From the NCBI GenBank assembly GCA_021229015.1, contig CM037777.1, positions 23,973,567 to 24,037,566 of the forward strand: DNA of 64,000 bases. Direction: 5' to 3'. The number at the start of each line of letters is the position of its first letter. Position 1 is the stretch's first letter. The translations under genes were made by a program, and so were the position numbers. Under the pieces are notes generated by a model. It did not search any database. It was not told the DNA's origin and saw only the letters and a list, made by a program, of their open reading frames with translations. This DNA comes from Solen grandis (taxonomy: Eukaryota; Mollusca; Bivalvia; Adapedonta; Solenidae). Below, piece by piece: positions 10,901-23,607 of the stretch.

Positions 10901-11142
10901 TATATATTACTTGAATTTTTCAACTGGGTGTTTTTTATGTTTAAATAGGTATATTAAATTGTTATTTCCCAAATGACAAGCATACAGAAAGAGATACACC
11001 CTGAATATCCCATTTCATGATGGAATATCCTAAACTAATTCATGCCAACCAATTAACGAACGAACGCTTTGGTTGTTAACCAAGATTAGATTGGTTTAAG
11101 AAATTGGTCGAAATCCATTTTATAGATTTTACACGGAAAAAA

Positions 11143-11208
11143 AGTGTGTGTGTGTGTGTGTGAGGGGGGGGGGGGTGGGGGGTGTGTGTGTGTGTGGGGG
11201 GGGGGGAG
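11143..11208 (+). repeat. (GT)n and poly-G tract
   Basis: Alternating GT runs with three G-runs of six or more; the G-runs could fold as a G-quadruplex. Confidence 0.9.
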
Positions 11209-11589
11209 ACAGATAGCTTGGAAACTGGCATTTTCGAGGAGACAAAAAACTATTGTTTTAGAGACTTTAAGTTATCCACTTCCAGCCTACAGGTTGTATT
11301 CTTTTGCTATAAACCTGAAGGAAATGAAGTGATTGTACACGAAATCCCAGTTCTTCCGAGGATTTCGCGATTACCAAATTTTTAGCTGGCTGGGAATTCG
11401 GCTGTAGCTCGAAAATAAATACCCAACTTTTAATTCCTGCCAAGTTCACATACCTACGCCAATGCCAGTTTCTACATTAACAATGATATTATTCCTTTTA
11501 AAATCTTACAATTGACCAAAACTATATTAGTAAAAAATAATGGTGCTTACCTGGTGTTTCCACCTGCCAACAGCTGTACACTACAATTA

Positions 11590-11702
11590 TATGGAAAGAA
11601 CAAAAGTTGGTTATTAGGATATAGAAAGAACAAAGTTTGGTTAAAGGACAAAGAAAGATCAAAGATTGGCTTTTAGAATATAGAAAGAACAAAGATTTGT
11701 TA
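11590..11702. repeat. ~33 bp imperfect tandem repeat
   Basis: Three to four copies around the motif ATAGAAAGAACAAAGTTTGG with variable spacers. Confidence 0.75.
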
Positions 11703-12326
11703 TCATTTACAGTTATCTTCACTTCATAGAGTATTTATATACAAATATTGTCTCACGTAATGTAATGTAATGGAACTAAATATAATAACATTAACATTTA
11801 TTGTCAAGTGACGTGCAATAAAAACATAATAGCTCAAACCTAGCAAAGGGGGTTGGGGGAGGTAAATAGGCCATTCCACTCCGAAATGAGGCGTAAACCT
11901 ACGTTAATCAACGAGCACTCCCCGAATACTTAATCTCCATAATGGTGTAAAATTCACACATTGCTCAGTTGGAAATAAACATACACTTGCGTTTTTTCTT
12001 GAATCAGTAAATTCTACCCGGTATTGACGATCATAATTAAAGAAAAATAGTTATGTTATGTAATCATCGTTGATACTTTAAAGCGATTGAGGTATCACAC
12101 AAAGGGAAAATGCATAAATAAGGTACATACATGTAAATATGTTTTTGTTGTTATTGTTTTGTTGTTGTATTTATCAAACTAAAATAACAACAACATAGGA
12201 ACAAAAGAAAATAAAACAACCAACAACGGTGACAATTAAAAACAAAAAAAAAACAACAAAAAACTATCAGTGTGTTTTACAACAGAAAATCCTATACAAA
12301 GATTAAGTGCAGATGATATTTTATTG

Positions 12327-12384
12327 TGAGGGGAAACAATCTTTTGTGTTATTGTGAGGGGAAACAATCTTTGGTGCTGCTGGC
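12327..12384. repeat. ~28 bp direct duplication
   Basis: GTGAGGGGAAACAATCTTT occurs twice in direct orientation, about 28 bp apart. Confidence 0.85.
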
Positions 12385-13084
12385 ATTTAGGAGTATAACG
12401 TTGCCTAGAGAAAAACTGCATTACGATGCCAATTGTCCTGTCTCAGTTATTTGAATTTTCAGGGATAGCATAAGATGTGATTTGGCTATCTATCATTTGA
12501 ATACAAAATGTGTGGGATTTAACATGCACTTCTGCCTAGCTGTCCATGGTTAAAGACAGATTCCCAGGTTACACCCCCACGTGTTCCGTATAAAAAATAT
12601 GGCGGCATAATATAGGAAAATAAGTTTCATGCTTGGTATTTAGATGAGTCCTCGAACTTCACCAGAATGGTCTAAGTAAATCACGGTCGCAGACGGGAAC
12701 ATAACCCCGACCTTCCTGTTTCAAGATTGACAACAGACATACAAAGACAGGTCCCACTTGATGAATTTATGCCATTTTAAAAGTCACTCATTTTATTTAA
12801 ATGATGATAAAATATGAATGCATTTTTTATTAGATAAAAAATCACCACACAACATGGTTATATACGTTGTGAGAAAATGTATAACGGCATATCACCTTCA
12901 AAGTTTGGCGTTGCCACTTCAATTTCTTCCACACACTCTGCAAAAAAGAAAAGGAAAAAAAATGAATATATTCTGTCATCTACATTCTTTTAGATACAAA
13001 ACTTTGAATTACACATACGTCGAGGTAAAATCATTTCATAATCTGAGAAGGGAAGGGAAAGAGAGAAAATATTGCTGATAAGTG

Positions 13085-13184
13085 NNNNNNNNNNNNNNNN
13101 NNNNNNNNNNNNNNNNNNNNNNNNNNNNNNNNNNNNNNNNNNNNNNNNNNNNNNNNNNNNNNNNNNNNNNNNNNNNNNNNNNNN
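13085..13184. other. assembly gap (100 N)
   Basis: Exactly 100 N; true length unknown. Confidence 1.
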
Positions 13185-13712
13185 TATATCTGGGGTGAGT
13201 TGCATGCATATAGTGTTTGAAACATATTAACTTTAAATTCGTCATAAAATTACACATATTTAGTTTTAAACATTAACAAACACAAACAAACTTAAAGATC
13301 GGACAAGCTGTTTTCACTGGGGACAAGTAGATGTTCAAAGTAACTTGCCCCCTTGGCAAGTGAAAGTCAAATCCTTAAGGAAACCCCTGCATATTGGTCT
13401 TCAGTACCCCAAGTTTTAAGAGCTTTGCTACAAATCTCTTACAGAGAGAGTATAAAAGTTCAAGAGAAGCACAAATTTTACCCCCACTTTCATATCTTTG
13501 TGGGAACACTAGTCTAGGTTGCATTATTGAATTTATTCAGTGTTGTTTTATCCCAGTTTCACTAAGTAAAGTGGGGTCTATATAGATATTGCATACTTGG
13601 TCACATTGCATTGTTTCCCGACTGCAGAAACTTCTTACCTTGAACTTCATATAGACATGATGGCAAACAGAGCAGAAACAGACCTCACCTAGCTCAAACA
13701 ATATTTTCATAT

Positions 13713-13943
13713 TTAACCCTTTCTCTCATAGAGGAAACCATGAAAAGACCTATGCGAACAGCATAAAACCAGATCAGCCTGCGAGTAACATAGGTTTTAT
13801 GCTGTTCGCTGCTCCTCAGTGGTCTGGAAATGAGGATTTTGTAATTAAATTTGGTAAGGTTTAAGTGTGGTTTTCTGCAGATCAGGCTTTATGTGGTACC
13901 TATTGAGTGCGTCAAAATGAGTCTATATGAGGGAAAGGGTTAA
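13713..13943 (+). mobile_element. MITE-1 copy A, hairpin arm lost
   Basis: Bounded by TTAA and inverted ends CCCTTTCTCTCATA / TATGAGGGAAAGGG. It has the common body (GAAAAGACCTATGCGAACAG, TGGTCTGGAAATGAGG, TTCTGCAGATCAGGC). One arm of the internal hairpin is deleted. Confidence 0.9.
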
Positions 13944-14104
13944 ATGAGTCTATATGAGGTAAGGTTTAAGTGTGGTTTTCTGCAGATAGGTTTAAATGAG
14001 TCTATATGAGGGAAAAGGGTTAAATGAGTCTATATGAGGGAAAGGGTTAAATGAGTCTATATGAGGGAAAGGGTTAAATGAGTCTATATGAGGGAAAGGG
14101 TTAA
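13940..14104 (+). repeat. tandem array of MITE-1 right terminus
   Basis: About five direct repeats of ATGAGTCTATATGAGGGAAA plus GGGTTAA, each ending in TTAA, directly following MITE-1 copy A. The first unit also contains a short internal MITE fragment (TGTGGTTTTCTGCAGAT). Confidence 0.92.
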
Positions 14105-14217
14105 GTATTTCTTCAGAGTCTGTAGTCTGTATTAGAGGCATCAGCGTTAAGTTCGGAAAATCCAAGTAATAAGGTTGTGGATAACAAGTGACATCTATTG
14201 CAGACTCTCTCAGCTTA

Positions 14218-14348
14218 TTAGGGTAGTTTCTGGTTGGCCCACTGTAAGGATGTTGTCAATGCATGATACAGCAGTAGGGCAGCATTACATGTCTCATGTA
14301 GACTAAAAGATCCAAAATGAGTGAAATCCTGTTGGATGGACGTTAAAA
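14218..14348 (+). mobile_element. diverged SINE body/tail fragment
   Basis: Matches the 3' half of the SINEs at 8212 and 9038 (GGGCAGCATTACATGTCTCA, GTAGAC, TGGACGTTAAAAAACAAAC) without the tRNA-like head. Confidence 0.6.
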
Positions 14349-14687
14349 AACAAACATGCATCATACCAGTAAAGCACTCTTATTTGTTCATCTGATGCAA
14401 ATTATTATTCAAAGATCATGCATAGATAATTATGCATGGAAATTGCACATGAATCCAGACACAACCACCTCAATATTGGCAATCAATTTCTCATACAGTA
14501 GCTAAAGTCAGCTTCAATATATGACACACATGACCCAGTTTAACAATTTTACAAACGTTCATACCCCAAGACCATGTTTATGTACCTCTACAGTGACCAG
14601 TTGATTTCAGTTCCATCTAAAGTCATGGCAGACATTGGCAGTTTTCATGGCTTGGAACACGATCAAATGGAGGCTAACATCTATGTT

Positions 14688-14929
14688 TTAACCCTTTCCC
14701 TCATATAGACTCATTTTGATGCACTCAATAGGTACCACATAAAGCCTGATCTGCAGAAAACCACAGTTAAACCTTACCAAATTTAATTACAAAATCCTCA
14801 TTTCCAGACCACTGAGGAGCAGCGAACAGCATAAAACCTGATCAGCCTGCGAGTTACTCACAGGCTGATCTGGTTTTATGCTGTTCACATAGGTCTTTTC
14901 ATGGTTTCCTCTATGAGGGAAAGGGTTAA
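14688..14929 (-). mobile_element. MITE-1 copy B
   Basis: Full-length, TTAA-bounded, ~240 bp, in the reverse orientation. Intact near-palindrome around CAGCCTGCGAGTTACTCACA. Confidence 0.95.
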
Positions 14930-14930
14930 A

Positions 14931-15157
14931 TTAACCTGTTACCTCATGAATATTCATGTAGTAATTTAATTATGACTAGATGAATATTGATTTATTGGAA
15001 CTTTCAACAGTATATGAAACAATGCATTCTGAGCATCAATAGTGTATCCGTCAACAGAGGAGAACTTGATCAGACCGCTCCTTCCAGGAGCAGTCTGATC
15101 TGGGTCTGCTCTGTTTGCCAGTGTGTTTAAATGAGTCTATATGAAGTAACGGGTTAA
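14931..15157. mobile_element. MITE-2 copy abutting MITE-1 B
   Basis: TTAA-bounded, begins TTAACCTGTTACCTCATGAA and ends AAGTAACGGGTTAA. Internal hairpin around TCAGACCGCTCCTTCCAGGA and its complement. One base separates it from the TTAA of MITE-1 copy B. Confidence 0.8.
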
Positions 15158-17102
15158 TGCAACTTCCAGTATTTGCAATGGACCCCAATTTTGACCTCAG
15201 AGAGGTGGGGGAAGCCTCAACAAACTTTGGATCTAGAATAGACACTTCACTTGATGGAAGATGTAGTAAGTTTATGCATGTGTCATGCTTTATGTTTGAC
15301 TGTGTGTGTAATTATATGGATAGGTAAATGGGGAAATTCAAAATCATTTCAATAATTCACATCTTGATAACAAGATAGCACCATTTATGAATGCTCTTCA
15401 TTGTTGCATGATGTGTAGTTACTCATCCCTGACGTGGGGGAAGTTAGGGATGGATGGAAGGAGCAGGGCTGTCATCTGTTAGTATGTCTTTAAATATTTA
15501 GATACATGGAGGTGCATACTTAAGTACAGTGTGATCGACATTAGTCATTGCAATAGATGAAAATGTAAGAGAAGATAGTTTCTTTTTGTCTCTTGGATGA
15601 AGTTATATTTTTATTTTATCATTTTGAATTATAAAAAATAAATTAGTGCCTTGCCAAGCTTCTCAAATTTATAAAACTTTCTCCCTGGTGTAAATGTCAA
15701 ACTTCAACAATCTTAGAAGTAAATTCAAATGCCAATCATCAAGATGTAGCAGTACCATGAAGTAAAATAGACAATTCCCCTCCTGTGATTTTTGACAAGG
15801 CAGACAATTCCCAGGGCCTTTTTTCCTATTTGGGGAAAGCGCCCTAGCCCTTTTTGTGGGAAAAAAACCCACAATTTTCACAATTTTGGGGATTTTTTTT
15901 ATTATGTAGATCAGATATCTTTTAAAAAAAATCTATAAATGGGCTAAAGATGACATATTTATTGTTAGCAGTTAGAAATGAAGATAGTAAATCTAAGCCT
16001 TCGTGCAGATGTTACAGAATATTGCTCTATCTTTGCATCCAAGCAAATCTCAGCCATGTGTAAATTAATTTTCAAAATTCCCTTAAAATGAAATTTACAT
16101 CGCTGACATTGATTGAGAGGTTGGCATATTGACTGAATCTTATTTTAATTACTCTTAAAACACGTGAATGAGAAGGTTGATCAAGAAAATTATCGTATCT
16201 TACCGCATACCATAATGTTGTAGGTAAATTAGTTTGTACCACTCACTTTCGTTTGCTGAAAAAGTCTTACTTTCGTAAATCAGAGCTACTACAACTTAAC
16301 TCATGACAGTTCTTTGATTCTACTGGCAATTTAATATTTATAATATTTGGCAGTATCCTTCATTCACCCATACAATCAGTGTAATTTGCTTAAAACCTTT
16401 TTAACACTTCTACACTGAAGTGTCAACTGTCAAAACTGCCCTGTGAAATACACAGGTGAAGGTCGTGACGTAGACTGCTTATCGATTTTTCTCAGTCCAG
16501 GGTATATCCACATGAGCAAAATTGATAACCAGTCTGACTGCTCAGGTCATTCACAAATGTAAAAATCATGCAGCATTTTTTTTTTGTTGATTTTTTTACT
16601 GTCATTCATAATACTATTTCATGAGGATTTTTTCTGAGGGAGGGGAATTTTGGAAAAAAGTGGTAATATGGCCTGGGGAAGTGGCCGATAACCGGCTACT
16701 GCAAAGAAGGGTAAAAAAAGCCCTGATTCCCCTACCAAAGTGTAAACAAGGCGGACATTTACTCTACTGTTGGTTTTACTTTGAGTTTATTATTACTGTT
16801 ATCAGACTGTAGTAGTAATCTTTTATCAAATTAGTTATTTAAATTAGTTTCATTTTGTATATTATTCACTAATTCACCATCAAAGGCTTTCTTAGCATGG
16901 CTTCAGAGTCTCAGTTCTGGTAGCAATGAATTGTCTGGACACCCCATAAAGTTATTCATAAACATTGCAGTTGTATTTGTAAACTTACTGTAAAGTAGAT
17001 AATCAAAACATTGTAGTAATACTTTCCATAGCCCAAGGCATAGCAATGTATAACTGTAAGGGGAAGGCTAACTTGCATGGAAATAAAAAGATAAAAAGAA
17101 AT
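15158..17102. other. intergenic, no gene recognised
   Basis: Short open frames only. No domain, repeat family or RNA gene recognised with confidence. Confidence 0.5.
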
Positions 17103-17965
17103 TACAATAGAACCTCGTTAAATCAAAATCCTTGGGACCAAGCTGAAAACTTCTAAATAACAATTATTCAGATTAAAAATCCGATGGAAATTTCAGTTTG
17201 TGCGCATGCATGTCTACGTTTTCATTACCGGTACATATCATGGAAATTGTTATGCTATTGAAACCACCTATTAGCAAGTTATGAAAAATAATAAAAATAG
17301 TTCATGCTTCTGATTAACATAATTCGAGGGGTGAGAGCGAAACTATGTTATGTGCTTATATATTTATATGCACTTAGCATAGTTTCGCTCTCACTCCTCG
17401 AATTGTTCAAACAGGTCAACATAGCGACATATATTTTTACCATCGATCTGCTGCTTGAGGTAGCATCGCATGCCTGTGACAAACACGATGATATGGAATG
17501 TACTCAAGATCTGACATCTGGGTTAATCGGCTGGCATGTGCATGTTGTGCAACCTGTCAAACCTGGATTAGCAATAATCAACATTTCAGGTCAGACACAT
17601 TGACCAACCTAATCTCGAAAAGAGGCATGAAAAACTTGCCTGAGCCATCACTCCAGGTGCTAACACAAAATAAACTTGGTTACTGACCCGGACATGATTG
17701 ATGATAAAGACGATAATTAGTTCACAAAAATATATGAATATTGACTTTGAAATGAAATTGAAAATATGCATGAATTGCAATCTCGGGACAAGATTATAGC
17801 TTAAATAAAATAAATAGCTTAAAAAAAAAATCGAAATTGCAATATTCGGATGAAACATTTTATCTTTAGTTTGAATAAGAAGGGAAGAAATCGGGACCAA
17901 AATTAAACTTTGAAATGGCGAGGAATTCGATTCAACGATATTCGGTTTGGCAAGGTTCTACTGTA
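17103..17965. mobile_element. non-autonomous TA-flanked element (Tc1/mariner-pogo type ends)
   Basis: The left end TA|CAATAGAACCTCGTTAAATC and the right end GGCAAGGTTCTACTG|TA form inverted repeats (CARTAGAACCT...) flanked by the TA target duplication usual for the Tc1/mariner-pogo group. The interior has no transposase; the open frames at 17304-17603 and 17586-17900 show no known domain. Confidence 0.75.
17320..17404. repeat. long near-perfect inverted repeat (hairpin)
   Basis: AATTCGAGGGGTGAGAGCGA...CATAG is mirrored by CTATG...TCGCTCTCACTCCTCGAATT across a ~25 bp AT-rich loop. Arms are about 27 bp with one mismatch. It lies inside the TA-flanked element and looks like a nested insertion. 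Confidence 0.85.
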
Positions 17966-19647
17966 CTTCATTGTATAATTAGGGCAGCTGATATTACTAC
18001 CATTTTGGACTGACCAGCTTTCCAGTATGAAACTAATTTCGTTGGTTTTAAGCAGATTGTAGCACTGGTCTCTCTCTCTCTCTCTAAAAAAACCCCTAAT
18101 ACCTAAAGAGTCTATAGCAGAAACACATTTTTTGTATGGGAGGAACCTACAGGTTGTAGGTTCAGTTCTTGGCAGCAGAAATTCAAAAGTTGGTGTGTGT
18201 TGAAAAATAATTTGAGGACTGGTTGAAACTGTTGATAGCGCAGACATTGTCTGGCACAGTTTCTGGATGTAGCACAATTACAGGAAACCATCTAGGGATT
18301 GCAAGAAATCTCTACATTTTGACCCAGAAAAGTAGGTTTTTTCTTGGGTTATGATACAAGGTAATTTGTCATGAATGATGTCTCTTGATTTAATTGTGTT
18401 ATCTGTGTACAAAACAAGACAATCAGGATTGGCAAGGAGAGAGATGTTCTAGAGGAGTTAATTTCATGAGCAAACTTAAGATATTGATTCCAGCTAGATA
18501 GGAAATAAAACCTATTTGAACAGCCATAGGAACAAGATTTTTTTCTCCCCTGCTATGGGGTTGATTTGAGACCAGATGTGGCTTTGGAGCTTGCTAAAGT
18601 ATGCGATACAACATGATAGTTCCTAATGGTGAAAGGAGATGAGAACTTCTATTGGGAGATGGTGACTATTGACTGATCTTTTAGTTTACTGCCTGCACAC
18701 ACATGGGCATGTTTCCTGTATGAAATGGCAATTGTATCCAGGATAATTAAACCTGGTTTTAAGTTGTAGGCAGCTTATGTAACATTAATCCTGAGAATAC
18801 CCTTCGGACTGATGCCAAATATCCAGGCAATTACAGTCAGGTAGGGTTATCTGTCTGGGCCTGAGGGTCAAGTTTGTCAGAGTCAGTTTAGGGTCAAGAA
18901 ACTGATCATTAGGGGAGAGGCTGGGGGCATATCCAACCTGAACATTTGGTCAAAATGTCAGTATTCCGATGAGAACACTGACCACAGGGCTGCCTGGTTG
19001 TGACAGTGCACTGTTGGTATAACAGTCTATCGTCTGATATCTTGTGAATGGCTGTTAACAAGATTGTTTTGTGCTGGTGTGAATCCTATCTGAATTGGAA
19101 TGCTGATATTCATTTGACAATATCAGGACCACTGTAGGTGCTTTGTCTAGTTGTTTGAGAAGTGCAGTTTATTTCTCTTGAGTTCTCCAGTCATGTTGGG
19201 CATGTAGAGGCAAGGATAGGAAGGGCGTGATCAGGGTCTGCTCTGTTTGCCAAGGCATCATGACATGGCTGTATGAGGTGAAGGACCCCTGTTGTTCCTC
19301 AGCTCCCTATGGTATGTGTCTGAGGCCGAGATGTTTTAGAGGACAATTGGCTTTGTAATTTGTGTATGGGCAGGCAGGTGGCCATATTGCTCAACAGTTA
19401 CTGTTACCTACCTATATACATGTGGCAGATTGACAGGTGAGACAGGACAGGTAAAAGTAGGTCACCAGGTAGTCAACAAGACTGATTAATGTGCATTCAT
19501 ATTTATTATTGGGTCAAGTATTTAATGTCTTCAGTTGGTGTTATTGCTGTCAAAGGGGGGGGGGGCAGTTTTAGCTTTTTTAACTTTACTTCTTTTTACA
19601 TGAACATATTTTAAAAGTTATGTTTGTATGTTAAACTGAATATTTTG
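17966..19647. other. intergenic, minor repeat fragments
   Basis: No gene recognised. A (CT)n run is at 18069-18086, and a MITE-2-like fragment (GATCAGGGTCTGCTCTGTTT) lies near 19230-19275. Confidence 0.5.
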
Positions 19648-20914
19648 AGCTCGACTATTCGAAGAATATGAGAGCTATTGTAGTCGTCCTTGCGTCGGCA
19701 TTGGCATTGCAGCTTTTGGTTAAAGTTTTGCATGCATGTTACTATCAACCTTATATCTCAATAACCATTTATGGTATTGACATGAAAGTTTATGAATATG
19801 TTTAGGGGCATCAGACAACCAAGGTAGATAACTCTTGACTGAATTTAATATGAATTATGGCCCCTTTTTAACTTCGAAATTTTGGTTAAAGTATGCATGC
19901 AAGGTACTTTCATGCTAATATCTCAGTATCCAGGCATGCAATTGATTTGATATGTTTAGGGGTATCATACTATCAAGGTAGATAACTATTAATGGAATAT
20001 ATTACAAGTTATGGCCCCTTTTTTATCTTCGAAATTTTGGTTAAAGTTTTGCATGCAAGGTACTTTCATGCTAATTTCTCAGAGTCCAGGCATGCAATTG
20101 ATTTGAAACATCTTTAAAATGTTTAGGGGTATCATACTTTTATGGTAGATAACTCTTGATAGAATATGTTACAAATTATGGCTCCTTTTTAACTTAGAAA
20201 TTTTGGTTAAAGTTTTGCATGCAAGGTACTTTCATGCTAATTTCTCAGTATCCAGGAATGCAATTGATTTGAAACATCTTAAATACATTTAGAGGTATCA
20301 TACTTAAAGTGGATAACTTTTGATGAATATTAACAATTATGGCCCCTTTTTTAACTTAGAAATTTCGGTTAAAGTTTTGCATGCAAGGTACTTTCATGCT
20401 TATATCTCAGAGTCCAGGCATTCAATTGATTCGAAACATCTTTAATGTGTTTAGGGGTATGATACTATAAAGGAAGATAACAATTAAAAATTATGACCCT
20501 CTTATAACTTAAAATTTTGGTTTAATTTTTGCATTCAAGCTACTATCCAGCTTATATCTCAGAAATTGCTTGTGGAATTGACTAGAAAGATAAGGAGTGT
20601 GTTCAGGGGCATCAGAAAACCAAGGAGGATAACTTTTGGACTAAATTTTATGCAAATTATGGCCCTTTTTCTTGCTTGGATTTTTGGTTAAAGTTTTGCA
20701 TGCACAGTGTTATTATGCTTATGTCTCAGTAACTAGGCATGGGATTGATTTTAGACTTCATAAAAATATTAAGGGGTATCAGACTATCAAGGTATACAAT
20801 TTTGGCTATTATTATGTACAGGATATGTGAAGGGCAAGAATTGAAATAGATTTCATTTGATTTACCAACAAGCATTTTGAATAGTTGAGCGTGCTGTCCT
20901 CTGATAGCTCTTGT
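19648..20914 (+). mobile_element. internally repeated element R1, copy 1 (longest)
   Basis: Starts AGCTCGACTATTCGAAGAAT and ends GCGTGCTGTCCTCTGATAGC-TCTTGTT. The right end read in reverse also contains a CTCAACTATTC motif, so the ends are partly inverted. The interior is about seven degenerate ~150 bp units, each with TTTTGGTTAAAGTTTTGCAT, a CTTATATCTCAG-type segment, GGGGTATCATACTAT and AATTATGGCCCCTTTTTAAC. No coding capacity. Confidence 0.85.
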
Positions 20915-23532
20915 TCAAAGTGTAATTAACATCCTGATTCCTTGTACAACAGTTCAATCGTCATTACAAATTTTTCAATTTGAGATAAGTACTGTGATAA
21001 CATATAATGAGAGATATTCTACAACTTTAAAAGGACATTAATTTGCTTTCATTGTGCCATAAGACTTTCTTATAACAACAACAAAAAAAGATATATTTAA
21101 TTCTATTTGTAAGCCCTTACGAGATACTTGTTTGTTTTAATTGGAGAGAAACATGTAGACACAGAAAACAATTAAGGGTAATTGAAATCCCAGAAAAAAG
21201 CTGACAGCCTTTCCCAGCATTGATTGCTGAACTAAATAAGAACACGCATTGACTAGTCAAATTGTTGTAAGTGCAGTCCCTGTGGACCAACCTGGCTGAG
21301 TGATGGACAACCTAGCCAAGCCGTCCCCGCCTCTGTTTTGTACACACTTACCCTTGATGATAGCAATGTATCGATCCACTCTGATTAATTACATAGAGCT
21401 GATAACTTTTTAAAAAAATATGTGTGTAGGGAGGAGCGTAAGGTCAATATTGACGTAGATGTTGAGGGATATCCACTTCTTCTGTTTCTAGTAGCACAGA
21501 AATAGACTGATTTATGAGCGTGCAAAGAGATTAAATGTGTATATGTCATAAGTTGAAAAATGTCAGATGGGCATTGATAGTTCAAGCCATTTGTAGACAT
21601 TGATTAGTTCAAGCCCTTGACTTGTAAGCTTTTATTGTAAGCTGTTAACTGTTGATATAACCTGAAAGGGTATACTACTACACCACAGTGGCCTGACACT
21701 GTAGTATGGCAGCAGATCCATGCGGTGGCCTTTTAATCTAATTACTTAAAAACTTAACTACAAACTCTGCCATGTGGTTTATTGTTATAGCCCTTCATCA
21801 CATAATGCAATGTCAAAGGTCACTGGGATCTGTTTAGTTGACTTGAAACAGGACTTGTGGTTGAAAGGTAAAATCAGATAGATATTTAGATACAGTAAAC
21901 TTTAATCAGCTGTTCACCTTCATTAATGTCATCGACACTGATCTAATACTGATAAATTAATCATGTCATGCTCACAAAATTATCAGAATTAATTGCAAAG
22001 GTCACTATGATCTGTAACACACAGGTAATGTAAGATAACTCTCTACATATGTATCTATGCCCACATTGTATATTATTTTTGGTTTGATTAAGTATGCATA
22101 TCTCCTCGCTTCGATTCCAGTGTCACATACTTAATCTACAGGATTTATATTATTAACCCTAGATTGGTGGTTCTACCCGGATGCTTTCCGTGCGTTAGGG
22201 TCTTCCTCCACCTGTAATTAGCTTGACGTTGCTATTTGACTGAAATACTGTCAAAGCGACGGTAAACTCAAATAGTCAAGTCCTTCCTCGTATAGACTTG
22301 TTTAAATTGACCTACAGTAGACCCTGATTTTTGTAATGTCAGAAGCTGTCTGATCAGGGTTATCTCCGTTCATAAAATATTGTAGCTAAGAGTCTACAGA
22401 GTCTACATCATGGCAAAGAAAACTCCATTATTAAATTCAGTAAATTGATATTCATATGTCATAAACTTGTACATGAATATTCAGCAGGTAAAATGGTGTT
22501 GTTGTTGTTGTTGTATTGAGGTTTACCGTTGCTGCGATAGTATTTCAATCATATAGCGACGTCCAGCAGGTAAAGTGCTATTATCCACATGGTGCCAAAA
22601 AACACGCACACACAATACTGCATTAATGATACACATTCTGCAGGACAAGTGGCAAAATAAACATGTCTTTAGAGCACAATCTCTTTTCTTATCAAGACAA
22701 CAGGTATTTATGACTCAACTTCAGAATAGCAGGATTTATTTTGAGCAATGTTTAAACTTCCTGGTTCATTTAAAAGTTTCTAATTCCAAGGATAAGAACA
22801 AGTACCACATAAATGAGGAAATAAACCCCATCTCAAAACAGATTGTTGATTTATTTCCTGCAGGGGAAAAGAGCCTTAGGAAATAATTGTCTTGTCTAGT
22901 TATCATTGATAAGTACTAGAGGTCAACTGGAATTCTTGCTCCATCCCAGATTTTGAGTATCTATTTTATGGAGATGTTCTTCATTTTCTTGGTCTAGTTC
23001 ATGCACAGTTATAATCGTATCTGTAACAAATTGTGATTTTATTTTACCAGTATTGTACCGCTACTTTACACGATTGTTGTAGGCTACAGATTATCATGTT
23101 ATCTTTTTAGGTAGGATGTATTATGTACATGTTTATGTACTCAGGTATACATCAAATTAAATATTGTTCTGTTCTGTTCTAATCTCAGTAAACAGCAGTA
23201 CATGTACATAGTAATAGGGGCCTGAACAATTGCCCATCAGAATGATTGCCCCCTTGGAAAGTAAACTCAAACTAAACACTTGCATGTAGCCTGGCGCATA
23301 TACCCTTTTCTAGTCCTTATTTTCAAGGACACACAAACTTCTTAGATTTGACCCTCAGGTAGATTAAATGACCCCATACTTCAAAATTTGTTTTTCAAAG
23401 GGTCATTTGACCCTCATTTAAACAAAAAGCATGGGAGAACCATGCACTGCCCTTCTAGGTAGCACAGTAGACAGTTCTTGACCCACAGATCTTTAACAAT
23501 GTGATAATCTGCACATGTGTTTTTCTTTTCAG
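20915..23532. other. intergenic or numb intron, SINE tail fragments
   Basis: No exon recognised. SINE V-type tail fragments occur at about 22195-22275 (+, ACTGAAATACTGTCAAAGCG) and 22510-22565 (minus, same motif inverted). The missing N-terminal numb exon was looked for here and not found. Confidence 0.5.
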
Positions 23533-23607
23533 TATCTTGGCTGCGTGGAAGTGTTCGAATCTCGGGGAATGCAGGTGTGTGAAGAAGCTGTGAAAACCCT
23601 GAAAAAT
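23533..23607 (+). CDS. numb: numb exon: PTB beta-strand and first helix
   Basis: 25 codons, [20 protein letters not shown] onward to TLKN, between TTCTTTTCAG and GTAAGT. Phase 0 at both ends. YLG is the standard start of the conserved Numb PTB core. Confidence 0.95.

Larger units (their letters stand above)
10901..13084. other. non-coding region with simple repeats
   Basis: No gene recognised. Holds the GT/G-rich tract at 11143-11208, two small tandem repeats listed separately, and purine-rich patches such as 12236-12260. Confidence 0.5.

Noticed and set aside
17304..17900. Open frames of 99 and 104 codons on opposite strands
   Set aside because: They lie inside the TA-flanked non-autonomous element and show no transposase motif.
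22575..22886. 103-codon open frame
   Set aside because: No domain, skewed composition, no splice-supported partner; likely chance.
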